A stretch of 61,987 nt of DNA from Pseudomonadota bacterium (lineage in GTDB: Bacteria > Pseudomonadota > Gammaproteobacteria > Burkholderiales > Burkholderiaceae_C). Positions 53,467 through 61,987 of the stretch are shown piece by piece. Every line of letters begins with the position of its first letter. The stretch's first letter is position 1. Under the pieces are notes generated by a model, which saw only the letters and a list, made by a program, of their open reading frames with translations, did not search any database and was not told the origin of the DNA. Location of the stretch: positions 1-61,987 of the forward strand of contig CAUJHV010000059.1 in the NCBI GenBank assembly GCA_963205115.1, in the 5' to 3' direction. Both the position numbers and the translations under genes were made by a program.

Positions 53467-55289
53467 ACCCTCGGCACCTGACCTGGGTCGCGGTGGCCGC
53501 TCTTCTGCTCAGTTGGGGTTTTCTGTCCGATTTCACGGTCACCGTGCTCAATTACATCGGCCTGTATGCGCTGGTGACCCTGGGCCTGGTGATGCTCACC
53601 GGCGTGGCCGGCATGATGTCCTTCGGCCAGGCGGCCTTCGTCGGCATCGGCGCGTATGCCACGGCCTGGCTGTGCACATCACCCGTGGTTGCGACGGTGG
53701 TGGGCGCGCCCGGCCTGCTGCCGTGGATGGGGCTGGGCCTGGGCCTGGCCTGCACGTTCGTGGTGGCCTGGTTCCTGGGCGCCATCACGGTGAAGCTCTC
53801 AGGCCACTTCCTGCCGCTGGGCACCATCGCCTGGGGCTTGAGCCTGTATTACCTCTTCGGCAATCTGGACATTCTCGGCGGGCAGACGGGCCTGGCCTCG
53901 CTGCCGCCGCTGGCCTTGGCCGGCTATTCCCTGGCCTCGCCGCGCGACCTGGGTCTGCTGATCTGGGCCGTGCTGCTGCTGGCCCTGTGGGCCACGCACA
54001 ATCTGCTCGATTCACGCGAAGGACGGGCCATCCGTGCCCTGAAGTCGGGCCGCGTGTTGGCCGAGTCCATGGGTGTGGACACCGCCCGCCAGCGCATCAA
54101 GGTGTTTGTGCTGGCCGCCCTGCTGGCCGCGCTGTCGGGCTGGCTCTATGCGCACCTGCAGCGCTTCGTGAACCCCACGCCCTTCAACCTGAACATCGGC
54201 ATCGAATACCTCTTCATGGCGGTGGTGGGCGGTGCCGGCCATCTGGGCGGCGCCATTCTGGGTGCTGCCGTGATCACGGTGCTGAAGGAGCGGCTGCAGG
54301 ACTGGCTTCCCTGGCTGCTGGGCAGCAGCGGCAACTTCGAGGCCATCGTCTTCGGCGCGCTGATGATGTTCGTGCTGCAGCGTTATCCGCAAGGCCTGTG
54401 GCCCGCGCTGGCGCAACGGGTCAATCGCTGGCTCGTGCCCACGTCGCAGCCACCTGCCCCGGCACGGAAGAGGGCCGCGCCACTGGCACAGCGCCGCCTG
54501 CCTGCCAGGGGCGAGGTGCTGCTGCAGGCACGGCATCTGAGCAAGCGCTTCGGCGGCCTGCTGGCCAACAGCGCCATCGATCTGCAGCTCCAGGCCGGTG
54601 AGATCCACGCCCTGATCGGCCCCAATGGCGCGGGCAAGACCACCTTCTTCAACCTGGTCTCCGGCGTCGACGATCCCAGCGAAGGCCAGGTGCAGGTGCT
54701 GGGCCACGACATGCGCGGACGGCCGGCGCGTGCGTTCGCCGCGCTGGGCGTGTGCCGCACCTTCCAGCAGGTGCGGCTGCTGGGTGGCCTGTCGGTGCTG
54801 GACAACGTGGCGCTGGGCGCGCACCTGCGCGCACGGCGGGGTTGGTGGGCCGCGATGCTGCGCCTGGACCGCCGCGAGGAGGCCGCCCTGCGCGCGCAGG
54901 CCCTGCTGCAGATCGAACGCTGCGGCCTGGGCGCGCATGCCCATGCGCCAGCATCGTCCCTGTCGCTGGGCCAGCAGCGCGTGGTGGAGATCGCCCGCGC
55001 GCTCGCAGGCCAGCCCGCAGCCCTGCTGCTGGACGAGCCTGCCGCCGGCCTGCGGCATCTGGAGAAGCGGGCCCTGGCCGACCTGCTGACGCAGCTGCGC
55101 AGCGAAGGCCTGGGGCTGCTGGTGGTGGAGCACGACATGGCCTTTGTCATGAACCTGGCCGACCGGGTCACCGTGCTCGAATTCGGCGTGGTCATTGCCG
55201 AAGGCAGCCCCACGGCAATCCAGCGCGACCCGCGCGTGAGGGATGCCTACCTGGGCGGCGAAGCGGCGCAGACCGAGGTCTCGGCATGA
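53463..55289 (+). CDS. Fused HAAT permease (LivM) and ATPase (LivG)
   Basis: This is a single 608-residue protein that joins two usually separate subunits. The start is a GTG at 53463, coupled to the LivH stop. Residues about 1-320 form a LivM permease (LVMLTGVAGMMSFGQAAFVG). A basic linker with Pro/Ala follows, and about 355-605 form a LivG ATPase with Walker A GPNGAGKTT (near 386), LivG-type FQQVRLLGGLSVLDNV, signature LSLGQQRVVEIARAL (near 500) and Walker B ALLLDEPAAGLR. The frame is continuous and all motifs are intact, so it is a real fusion and not a sequencing error as far as can be judged. Confidence 0.92.
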   Translation: MNPRHLTWVAVAALLLSWGFLSDFTVTVLNYIGLYALVTLGLVMLTGVAGMMSFGQAAFVGIGAYATAWLCTSPVVATVVGAPGLLPWMGLGLGLACTFVVAWFLGAITVKLSGHFLPLGTIAWGLSLYYLFGNLDILGGQTGLASLPPLALAGYSLASPRDLGLLIWAVLLLALWATHNLLDSREGRAIRALKSGRVLAESMGVDTARQRIKVFVLAALLAALSGWLYAHLQRFVNPTPFNLNIGIEYLFMAVVGGAGHLGGAILGAAVITVLKERLQDWLPWLLGSSGNFEAIVFGALMMFVLQRYPQGLWPALAQRVNRWLVPTSQPPAPARKRAAPLAQRRLPARGEVLLQARHLSKRFGGLLANSAIDLQLQAGEIHALIGPNGAGKTTFFNLVSGVDDPSEGQVQVLGHDMRGRPARAFAALGVCRTFQQVRLLGGLSVLDNVALGAHLRARRGWWAAMLRLDRREEAALRAQALLQIERCGLGAHAHAPASSLSLGQQRVVEIARALAGQPAALLLDEPAAGLRHLEKRALADLLTQLRSEGLGLLVVEHDMAFVMNLADRVTVLEFGVVIAEGSPTAIQRDPRVRDAYLGGEAAQTEVSA

Positions 55290-55317
55290 TCCGGACCGGC
55301 TGCCAACAGGTGCTCAC

Positions 55318-56055
55318 GTGAGTGCTCCGGTGCTGGAACTGCAGCACTTCACCGTGCGCTACGGTGACGTGGAGGCGGTGCGGGACGTGGACCTGCAGGT
55401 CGGCGAAGGCGAGATCGTCACCGTCATCGGCCCCAATGGGGCGGGCAAGACCACCTTGCTCAACGCGGCGATGGGCCTGTTGCCCAGCAGCGGCCAGTTG
55501 ACGTTGGCCGGCGAGAAACTGCCGCGTCCACGCGTGGAGGACATGGTTGCTCGAGGCGTCGCCCTGGTGCCCGAACGCCGCGAACTCTTCGGTGAGATGT
55601 CCGTGCAGGACAACCTGCTGCTCGGCGGCTTCTCGCGCTGGATACGCGGGCAGCGCGACCAGGGCGCGCGCATGGACGAGGTTTTCGTGCTCTTTCCGCG
55701 CCTGAAGGAACGGAGCCGGCAGCAGGCCAGCACCTTGTCCGGCGGCGAGCGCCAGATGCTGGCCATCGGCCGTGCATTGATGGCGCGGCCGCGCCTGCTG
55801 ATGTTGGACGAACCGTCGCTGGGCCTGGCCCCGCTGATCGTGCGCGAGGTGCTGCGCACCGTGAGCTCGCTGAGCCGGCTGGGTGTGTCCGTACTGCTGG
55901 TCGAACAGAACGCCCGGGCCGCCTTGCAGGCCGCCGATCGGGCTTATGTGCTCGAGATGGGCACCGTGGCGCTGCAAGGCCCGGCGTCCACGCTGCTGCA
56001 CGATCAACGCGTCATCGACACCTACCTGGGTCTGGGTCAGACGGCTGCGGGCTGA
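55318..56055 (+). CDS. livF: HAAT ABC transporter ATP-binding protein, LivF type
   Basis: This is a transporter ATPase of 245 residues starting with GTG at 55318. Walker A is GPNGAGKTT (near 41), ALVPERRELFGEMSVQDN is the LivF stretch, the signature is LSGGERQML and Walker B is RLLMLDEPSLGLAP. It completes the third transporter, with 28 bp to the fused permease-ATPase gene. The following peptide cassette begins 180 bp later and is probably a separate transcript. Confidence 0.92.
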   Translation: MSAPVLELQHFTVRYGDVEAVRDVDLQVGEGEIVTVIGPNGAGKTTLLNAAMGLLPSSGQLTLAGEKLPRPRVEDMVARGVALVPERRELFGEMSVQDNLLLGGFSRWIRGQRDQGARMDEVFVLFPRLKERSRQQASTLSGGERQMLAIGRALMARPRLLMLDEPSLGLAPLIVREVLRTVSSLSRLGVSVLLVEQNARAALQAADRAYVLEMGTVALQGPASTLLHDQRVIDTYLGLGQTAAG

Positions 56056-56234
56056 CGGCGGCTCGCCGCCAGGCCTGCGGCTTCTTCACGCGACGGTCGC
56101 TGCGCTTTCATCCATCGTTCTGTGTAGGCGCTCACTGCCGCCTCCCACCGGCAATGGATGCGCCCGCCAGGCGCGGCTCCTAGCATCTCTTCACCGTCTC
56201 ATCTCGTGGCGGGCAACCGATCCCGGAGCAATAC

Positions 56235-56438
56235 ATGGCTACTTTGAAGAAGACCGCCCAGGTGCGTGAACTGCGTCTGGCGCTGACCAGCGACATGCCG
56301 TTCGAGAAGATCGTCGATGTCCTGAAACAGACGCTGACCATCCCCGAGCTGCCCGGCATCAAGGGCTGCCGGCCGTGCCTGTCCGGCCTGGACCGCTTCG
56401 TCATCGAAGACATCGCCGCGCGCGTCAACGTTCGCTGA
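56235..56438 (+). CDS. Putative RiPP precursor peptide with CxxC core
   Basis: This is a 67-residue peptide, too small for most enzyme roles. GGAG lies 7 bp before the ATG. Residues 1-40 form a charged, probably helical leader (VRELRLALTSDMPFEKIVDVL). The C-terminal part has the two cysteines C45 and C48 in GCRPCLSGLDRF, followed by a charged end. It resembles, as far as I recall, the small BMA_0021/BMA_0022-type peptides annotated as modification targets, though I could not check this. It is 10 bp before a DUF692 (MNIO) gene whose relatives modify cysteines of such peptides, so I call it the substrate. Confidence 0.75.
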   Translation: MATLKKTAQVRELRLALTSDMPFEKIVDVLKQTLTIPELPGIKGCRPCLSGLDRFVIEDIAARVNVR

Positions 56439-56448
56439 ACGCGCCGCC

Positions 56449-57369
56449 ATGCAGCCGCTGCCCAAGCTGGGGGTCGGCCTGGCATTCCAGGCCCCGTTGC
56501 GGGGTCTGTTCGAACAGCCGGCGGGCGACTTCGACCTGATCGAAGTCGTGCCGGACATCCTGTGGACGGACCTGGGGCCTGGCGCCGCACCGCGCTATCT
56601 GGACGACACCGAGAACATGGCCTGGCTGGAGGCGGCACGCACGCGCCTGCCGGTCATTCCACACGGCATCGGCATGTCCATCGGCAGCGCGACGCACTTC
56701 GATACGCAGCATCTGCTGCAGCTGCAGCGCTGGCACCAGCGGCTGCATTTCCCCTGGCACAGCGACCACCTGGCCTTCCACGTGGCCGACCACCAGGGCC
56801 TGGCCATCAACACCGGCATCACGCTGCCGCTGGCGCGTGACCAGGCCACGATCGACCTGATCCGGCCGCGCGTGGCCCAGGTGCACGCCGCCATACCCAC
56901 GCCTTTCCTGCTGGAAAACAACGTCTGGTACTTCGACATCCTCGAAGGCGAGATGGACGAGGCGCGATTCCTGAACACCCTGTGCCGGCAGACGGGCTGC
57001 GGCCTGCTGCTGGACCTGCACAACGTTCACACCAACGCCGTCAACCACGGCTTCGACGCACGGGCCTTCATCGACGAACTGGACCTCGACCAGGTCGGCG
57101 AGATCCACGTGGCCGGCGGCATGATGCTCGATGGCGTCTACCTCGATGCCCACAGCGACACCGTGCCCGACGCGGTCTGGGATTTGCTCGAACACACCCT
57201 GCCGCGCTGCCGCCACGTGGGCGCGCTGGTCTTCGAGCTCTTCGGCTCCTGGTTCGATCTGGTTGGCGAAACGCGGGTGCGATCCGATCTTCGCCGCATG
57301 AAGCGCCTGTGGCAGCAATGCCAAACGTCCCACCCGGTGCAACGTCGCGAAGCGGCGGTCCTCGCGTGA
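56449..57369 (+). CDS. DUF692 family MNIO enzyme (RiPP-modifying)
   Basis: This is a multinuclear non-heme iron oxidative (MNIO) enzyme of 306 residues. Relatives such as MbnB, TglH and BufB modify cysteine or aspartate residues in precursor peptides. The candidate metal ligands are present: H72 (IPHGIG), H104, D106 and H107 (WHSDHLAFH), E156 and N157-N158 (LLENN), D189, H191 and H194 (LLLDLHNVH), E218 and H220 (GEIHVAGG), D233 and H235 (LDAHSD) and E263 (VFELFG). Length and motif order fit the family. It overlaps its partner gene by 4 bp and follows the peptide gene by 10 bp. Confidence 0.92.
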   Translation: MQPLPKLGVGLAFQAPLRGLFEQPAGDFDLIEVVPDILWTDLGPGAAPRYLDDTENMAWLEAARTRLPVIPHGIGMSIGSATHFDTQHLLQLQRWHQRLHFPWHSDHLAFHVADHQGLAINTGITLPLARDQATIDLIRPRVAQVHAAIPTPFLLENNVWYFDILEGEMDEARFLNTLCRQTGCGLLLDLHNVHTNAVNHGFDARAFIDELDLDQVGEIHVAGGMMLDGVYLDAHSDTVPDAVWDLLEHTLPRCRHVGALVFELFGSWFDLVGETRVRSDLRRMKRLWQQCQTSHPVQRREAAVLA

Positions 57370-57947
57370 GTGCCGCCACCTTCCAGTCGATGATGGCCCG
57401 CCTGGTGATCGAGCCGGCCTGGCGCGACGAGGTCCTGCGCGACGGCCTGGATGCCGCGGCCGACCTCACGCCCTTGGAGACCCGACGCCTGCTGGCGATC
57501 GCCCACAGCAGCGGCGTGCGCACCAACCAAATGCTGCACCAGGGATTCCGCCTGGGCAAGCTCAAGGCGCTTCTGCCCTTGACCTGCAAGCTGCTGAAGG
57601 GCGATGCGCTGTTCGCCGCGGCGGCCGACTTCTGGGCACTGCGTCCGCCCACGACCTTCTATTTCCTGCCGGAGGCGGTGGAGTTCTGCAGCTTCCTGCT
57701 CGGACGGCCGAGCACCCACCCGTACCTGCACGAGGTGGCCGCTTTCGAGCGGGCGCACCTGGAGCTGCAACGCGCACGCACCGACGAACCCCCGCCGCAA
57801 CGTGTGCCCTTCACGCACCATCCGTCGCAGCTGCTCGGCGCGCTGGTCCAGGGCCGGCTGCCCGTCGATGTCGAGCGGCGTCCCTGCACCGCCACGGGCG
57901 TGCGCGGCGCCAACGGTCAACCGCAGTGGACGCTGCAGGACGCGTAG
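57366..57947 (+). CDS. MNIO partner protein (putative)
   Basis: This is a 193-residue protein starting with GTG at 57366, coupled to the MNIO gene stop. It is largely helical in the first half (MMARLVIEPAWRDEVLRDGLDAAADL), with a central aromatic stretch (FYFLPEAVEFCSFLLGR) and no signal peptide. Position and size correspond to the second subunit of MNIO systems (MbnC-, TglI- or BufC-like), which binds the leader peptide and the enzyme. I recognise no diagnostic motif, so the role is inferred from the gene order. Confidence 0.75.
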   Translation: MSAATFQSMMARLVIEPAWRDEVLRDGLDAAADLTPLETRRLLAIAHSSGVRTNQMLHQGFRLGKLKALLPLTCKLLKGDALFAAAADFWALRPPTTFYFLPEAVEFCSFLLGRPSTHPYLHEVAAFERAHLELQRARTDEPPPQRVPFTHHPSQLLGALVQGRLPVDVERRPCTATGVRGANGQPQWTLQDA

Positions 57948-57969
57948 CCGGCGGTGGTCGCGGACCGGG

Positions 57970-59673
<1,704 letters not shown>

Positions 59674-59774
59674 GGCGCACCTCCTTGTTCGGTGATCCGG
59701 TACGCCAACGGTGCATGGCGGGCCGCGGTGGCCCGTCATGCATCAACAACGGGACTGTCTGCGCCGCCGTACCG

Positions 59775-59794
59775 TGCACGGGTTAACCCGTGCA
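59775..59794. promoter_or_regulatory. Perfect 20-bp palindrome upstream of nifA
   Basis: TGCACGGGTTAACCCGTGCA is identical to its reverse complement. It lies 102 bp upstream of the nifA start codon and 40 bp after the end of the ferritin-like gene. A loop-less hairpin without T-run makes a poor terminator, so an operator for a dimeric regulator of nifA is the better reading. Confidence 0.5.
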
Positions 59795-59834
59795 AGAACC
59801 ACGCCGCCCCGCCCCGGGGCACGTGCGCCGCGCG

Positions 59835-60290
59835 TCAGGCGGCGCAGGCCGCGATCAGGCGCTGCAATTCGGCCACGTGCTCGGCCTCCTCGGCGGCAAA
59901 TTCGCCGGCGATGGCGCGCAGTTCGAGGTCGGTGGTGGTCGCGGCGATGGCCGCGTAATAGGCGTGGCCACGCCGCTCGCCGTCGAGCGCCAGTTGCAAG
60001 GCAGCCAGCGAGTCCATCTGCGCGTCCACGCCGGCCCAGCCGGCCGTCTCGGGCGAGTGGCCGTCCGGCCACTCGAACTCGTGCGGCGCGATGTCCGGCA
60101 ACTCGCGAAAGCCGGCGCGGGCATTGGCCTGCGCCAGGTGCAGCCGCGAGTAGTGCGCCATGCGGGCAAAGAAGGTCTTCAGCTCGCGCTGGCCTTCGGT
60201 GCCCATCGCGGCCGCCAGTTCTTCGTAGCGGCGCGCCGCCTCGCGCTCCAGCGTGACCGCGTAGGCGAGAAATCGTTCGACGTCGTTCAT
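59835..60290 (-). CDS. Ferritin-like diiron domain protein
   Basis: This is a 151-residue all-helical protein with the four-helix features of the ferritin-like/rubrerythrin superfamily: EREAARRYEEL (residues 15-25), RMAHYSRLHLAQ (near 45), GERRGHAYY (near 105) and EEAEHVAEL (near 138). These supply Glu and His residues fit for a diiron site. It could protect nitrogenase by removing peroxide or oxygen, or store iron. It lies between fixX and nifA on the same strand, so it likely belongs to the nitrogen-fixation gene set. The ATG at 60290 is preferred. Confidence 0.85.
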   Translation of the reverse strand: MNDVERFLAYAVTLEREAARRYEELAAAMGTEGQRELKTFFARMAHYSRLHLAQANARAGFRELPDIAPHEFEWPDGHSPETAGWAGVDAQMDSLAALQLALDGERRGHAYYAAIAATTTDLELRAIAGEFAAEEAEHVAELQRLIAACAA

Positions 60291-60320
60291 GTGATCAGTC
60301 CCTGGCCCCTGGAGGCCGAT

Positions 60321-60472
60321 CCACGGCCTCGCAGAGCTCGGCCGGTTCGTGAGGCGCGGACCAGGCCGCAGGGCCTGTTCCACGTCCGCACTCGTCCCAC
60401 GGCCTCGCAGAGCTCGGCCGGTTCGTGAGGCGTGGACCAGGCCGCAGGGCCTGTTCCACGTCCGCACTCACC
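60321..60472. repeat. 76-bp tandem repeat, two copies, hairpin-forming
   Basis: Two units, 60321-60396 and 60397-60472, differ at about three positions. Each unit holds a hairpin with 12-bp arms around a GCAG loop (60356-60383 and 60432-60459; two and one mismatched pairs). The array fills nearly all of the gap between the ferritin-like gene and fixX. It may be a REP-like dispersed element or act in processing or attenuating the transcript. Confidence 0.85.
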
Positions 60473-60770
60473 CAAATTTGAAAAGGATGCCGTGCCCGCC
60501 ACGCGGATATTCCCAGGCGACGTTGGTGTGCTCCGTGCAGATCACGCGGCAGCTGCCGCATTCGAGGCAGCCGTCGGTGATCAGCGTGACGCTGCGGTTG
60601 CCTTCGGCCTTGTAGCAGGACGCCGGGCAGACATAGGTGCAGCTCTGCTGCTCGCAGTCGTTGGCGCAGACGGCAGGATCCTTGATGCGGATGTGCGGCC
60701 GGCCGTGGTCGACCTTGTAGCGGTTCTGGAACAGCTTCTCTTCGACATTCACATGAACAGCGGCATTCAT
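60468..60770 (-). CDS. fixX: FixX ferredoxin-like protein
   Basis: This is a 100-residue ferredoxin-like protein of the FixABCX electron-bifurcating complex, which passes electrons from NADH to ferredoxin/flavodoxin for nitrogenase. The Cys-rich core (CANDCEQQSCTYVCPASCYK and then CLECGSCRVICTE, residues 34-83) supports an iron-sulfur cluster. The N-terminal EEKLFQNRYKVDHGRPHI is typical of FixX. It overlaps fixC by 4 bp. Length is normal. Confidence 0.95.
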   Translation of the reverse strand: MNAAVHVNVEEKLFQNRYKVDHGRPHIRIKDPAVCANDCEQQSCTYVCPASCYKAEGNRSVTLITDGCLECGSCRVICTEHTNVAWEYPRGGHGILFKFG

Positions 60771-61987
60771 CGGAAGGCCCTCCAGAGCTTGAACGCATCG
60801 TTGACGAGACCGCGCCAGCGGCGCGCCGACTTGAAGCTGCCCAGGATCTCGCGCTCCTTGGTCTTCTTGTCGACGCCGTCGACCGTGAAGAAGGTCTTGG
60901 CCGCACCGGTGACCAGCGACGGGTAGGTGGTGAAGAACTGCGGGCTGTCGTGCAGCACCTGCGGCATGTCGCGGTACTTGTGCAGGTCCTTCATCACGAA
61001 GCTCTCGTCCAGCTGCGCCTTGTAGGCCTTGAGCGTCTTGGCCGTCATCGGCTGGCCGGCGGCCTTCGCGGCGATCACGGTCTCGGCCGCCAGGCGGCCG
61101 GTGGTCATCGCGAGGTTGCTGCCTTCGCGGTGCACCGCATTCACGAAGCCGCCGGAATCACCGACGATCATCCAGCCCTCGCCGTAGACCTTCGGCACGG
61201 CGTGGAAGCCGCCTTCGGGAATCAGGTGCGCGGCGTATTCCTTCATCTCGCCGCCTTCGATCAGCGGAGCGATGGAGGGGTGGCGCTTGAGCTTGTCCAG
61301 CAGCGCGTAAGGCGCCGTGCGCGCGGGGTTCTTCTTGAAGTCGGCCAGCATGCAGCCCACGCCGATGGTCAGCGAATCCTTGTTCGTGTAGAGGAAGCCG
61401 GTGCCGACCATGCCCTCGGTGACCGTGCCCATCATCTCGATGACCACGCCCTCTTCTTCCTTGATGTTGAAGCGCGACTGGATCACCTCTTCCGGCAGGA
61501 ACAGGATCTCCTTGACCGCCAGCGCGACGTTCTCGCCTTTGAGCTCGCCGTGGAAGCCGGCCTTGCGCGCCAGCGTGGAATTCACGCCGTCGGCCAGGAT
61601 CACGACGTCGGCGTAAACCTCGCCGCCCTTGCGGTCGCAGCGCACGCCGATGCAGCGGTCGCCGTCCATCAGCAGCTCTTCGACCGTGGTCTCGCAGATC
61701 AGCAGCGCGCCGGCCTCGCGCACCTTGGACGAGAACCACTTGTCGAACTGCGCACGGATGATCGTGTAGCGGTTGTAGGGCGGCTTGTTGTAGTCGTCGC
61801 TGCGGTAGTGCGTGCCGACGAAGCTGTTGTCGTCGAGCACCCAGATGCGCTGCTCGATGACGTGCCGCTCCAGCGGCGCGTCGTCGCGGAAGTCGGGGAT
61901 GACCTTCTCCAGCGCGTCGGCATACAGGATCGCGCCCTGCACGTTCTTGCTGCCGGGGTACTCGCCGCGCTCGATCTGCAGCACCTT
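60767..61987 (-). CDS. fixC: FixC flavoprotein, partial (5' end outside window)
   Basis: This is the C-terminal 406 residues of a FixC/ETF-QO-type flavoprotein, the quinone-reducing subunit of FixABCX. The frame runs without a stop to the right edge, so the N-terminal FAD motif lies outside. Visible family parts are VILADGVNSTLARKAG, MIVGDSGGFVNAVHREGSNLAM and the region KEILFLPEEVIQSRFN. It overlaps fixX by 4 bp. fixA and fixB are expected further right. Confidence 0.95.
   Translation of the reverse strand, partial: KVLQIERGEYPGSKNVQGAILYADALEKVIPDFRDDAPLERHVIEQRIWVLDDNSFVGTHYRSDDYNKPPYNRYTIIRAQFDKWFSSKVREAGALLICETTVEELLMDGDRCIGVRCDRKGGEVYADVVILADGVNSTLARKAGFHGELKGENVALAVKEILFLPEEVIQSRFNIKEEEGVVIEMMGTVTEGMVGTGFLYTNKDSLTIGVGCMLADFKKNPARTAPYALLDKLKRHPSIAPLIEGGEMKEYAAHLIPEGGFHAVPKVYGEGWMIVGDSGGFVNAVHREGSNLAMTTGRLAAETVIAAKAAGQPMTAKTLKAYKAQLDESFVMKDLHKYRDMPQVLHDSPQFFTTYPSLVTGAAKTFFTVDGVDKKTKEREILGSFKSARRWRGLVNDAFKLWRAFR

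Noticed and set aside
56121..56136. TGT-N10-ACT upstream of the peptide cassette as a NifA binding site
   Set aside because: One half differs from TGT-N10-ACA and no -24/-12 sigma-54 promoter follows, so NifA control of the cassette is not supported.
60287..60502. Open frames through the 76-bp repeats
   Set aside because: They arise because the repeat unit has no stop in some frames; the translated repeat has no meaning beyond the DNA duplication.

Overview
The window is uniformly GC-rich, with tightly packed, often overlapping genes, and it looks like chromosome of a beta-proteobacterium of the order Burkholderiales. Three things support this: an end that looks like the Tn3-family element IS1071; an orphan Bug-type (TTT) binding protein plus many HAAT-type ABC transporters; and, at the right edge, an oxygen-sensitive nifA with fixX and fixC, which marks a nitrogen fixer. 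All family calls are from reading protein motifs; no database search was run.

Layout. 1-7345: an IS1071-like end truncates an N-acyl-D-amino-acid deacylase, preceded by a TRAP transporter (dctPQM), a DegT-type PLP enzyme and a divergent MocR regulator. 7329-14537: MFS exporter, acetoacetate decarboxylase, DUF2127 protein, a divergent OmpR-type regulator/histidine kinase pair, two small unknowns and an AhpD-like protein. 14542-25657 (minus strand): hybrid histidine kinase with a solo solute-binding protein, a five-gene branched-chain-type (HAAT) ABC transporter, an SbmA/YddA-type exporter and a lipoprotein.

25987-37976: enoyl-CoA hydratase, an FCD-type GntR regulator, and opposite it a probable ten-gene operon (SDR, complete HAAT transporter, two SDRs, KstD-like flavoprotein, glutathione transferase); a second glutathione transferase follows. 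Two GTATAC palindromes 63 bp apart sit in the divergent promoter region. 38147-45489: LysR regulator followed by CoA-transferase, esterase-like lipoprotein, HMG-CoA-lyase-like enzyme, VOC protein, hydrolase, Bug receptor and D-2-hydroxyacid dehydrogenase. 45774-50826: housekeeping-like genes (TIGR02450 protein, acyl-CoA dehydrogenase remnant, exported LigB-type dioxygenase, YdeI, DsbA, DUF1499) and a secreted unknown.

51274-56055: a third HAAT transporter in which the LivM and LivG domains are fused. 56235-57947: a compact three-gene cassette of a 67-residue CxxC peptide, a DUF692 (MNIO) enzyme and a partner protein, which I read as a ribosomally made, post-translationally modified peptide (RiPP) system and as the most interesting item here. 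57970-61987 (minus strand): nifA, a ferritin-like protein, a 76-bp tandem repeat, fixX and the 3' part of fixC.

Overall, the left three quarters is an accessory catabolic region rich in uptake systems for organic acids and amino-acid-like compounds, each paired with CoA or redox enzymes and a local regulator. The right edge enters the nitrogen-fixation region, with the peptide cassette at its border.
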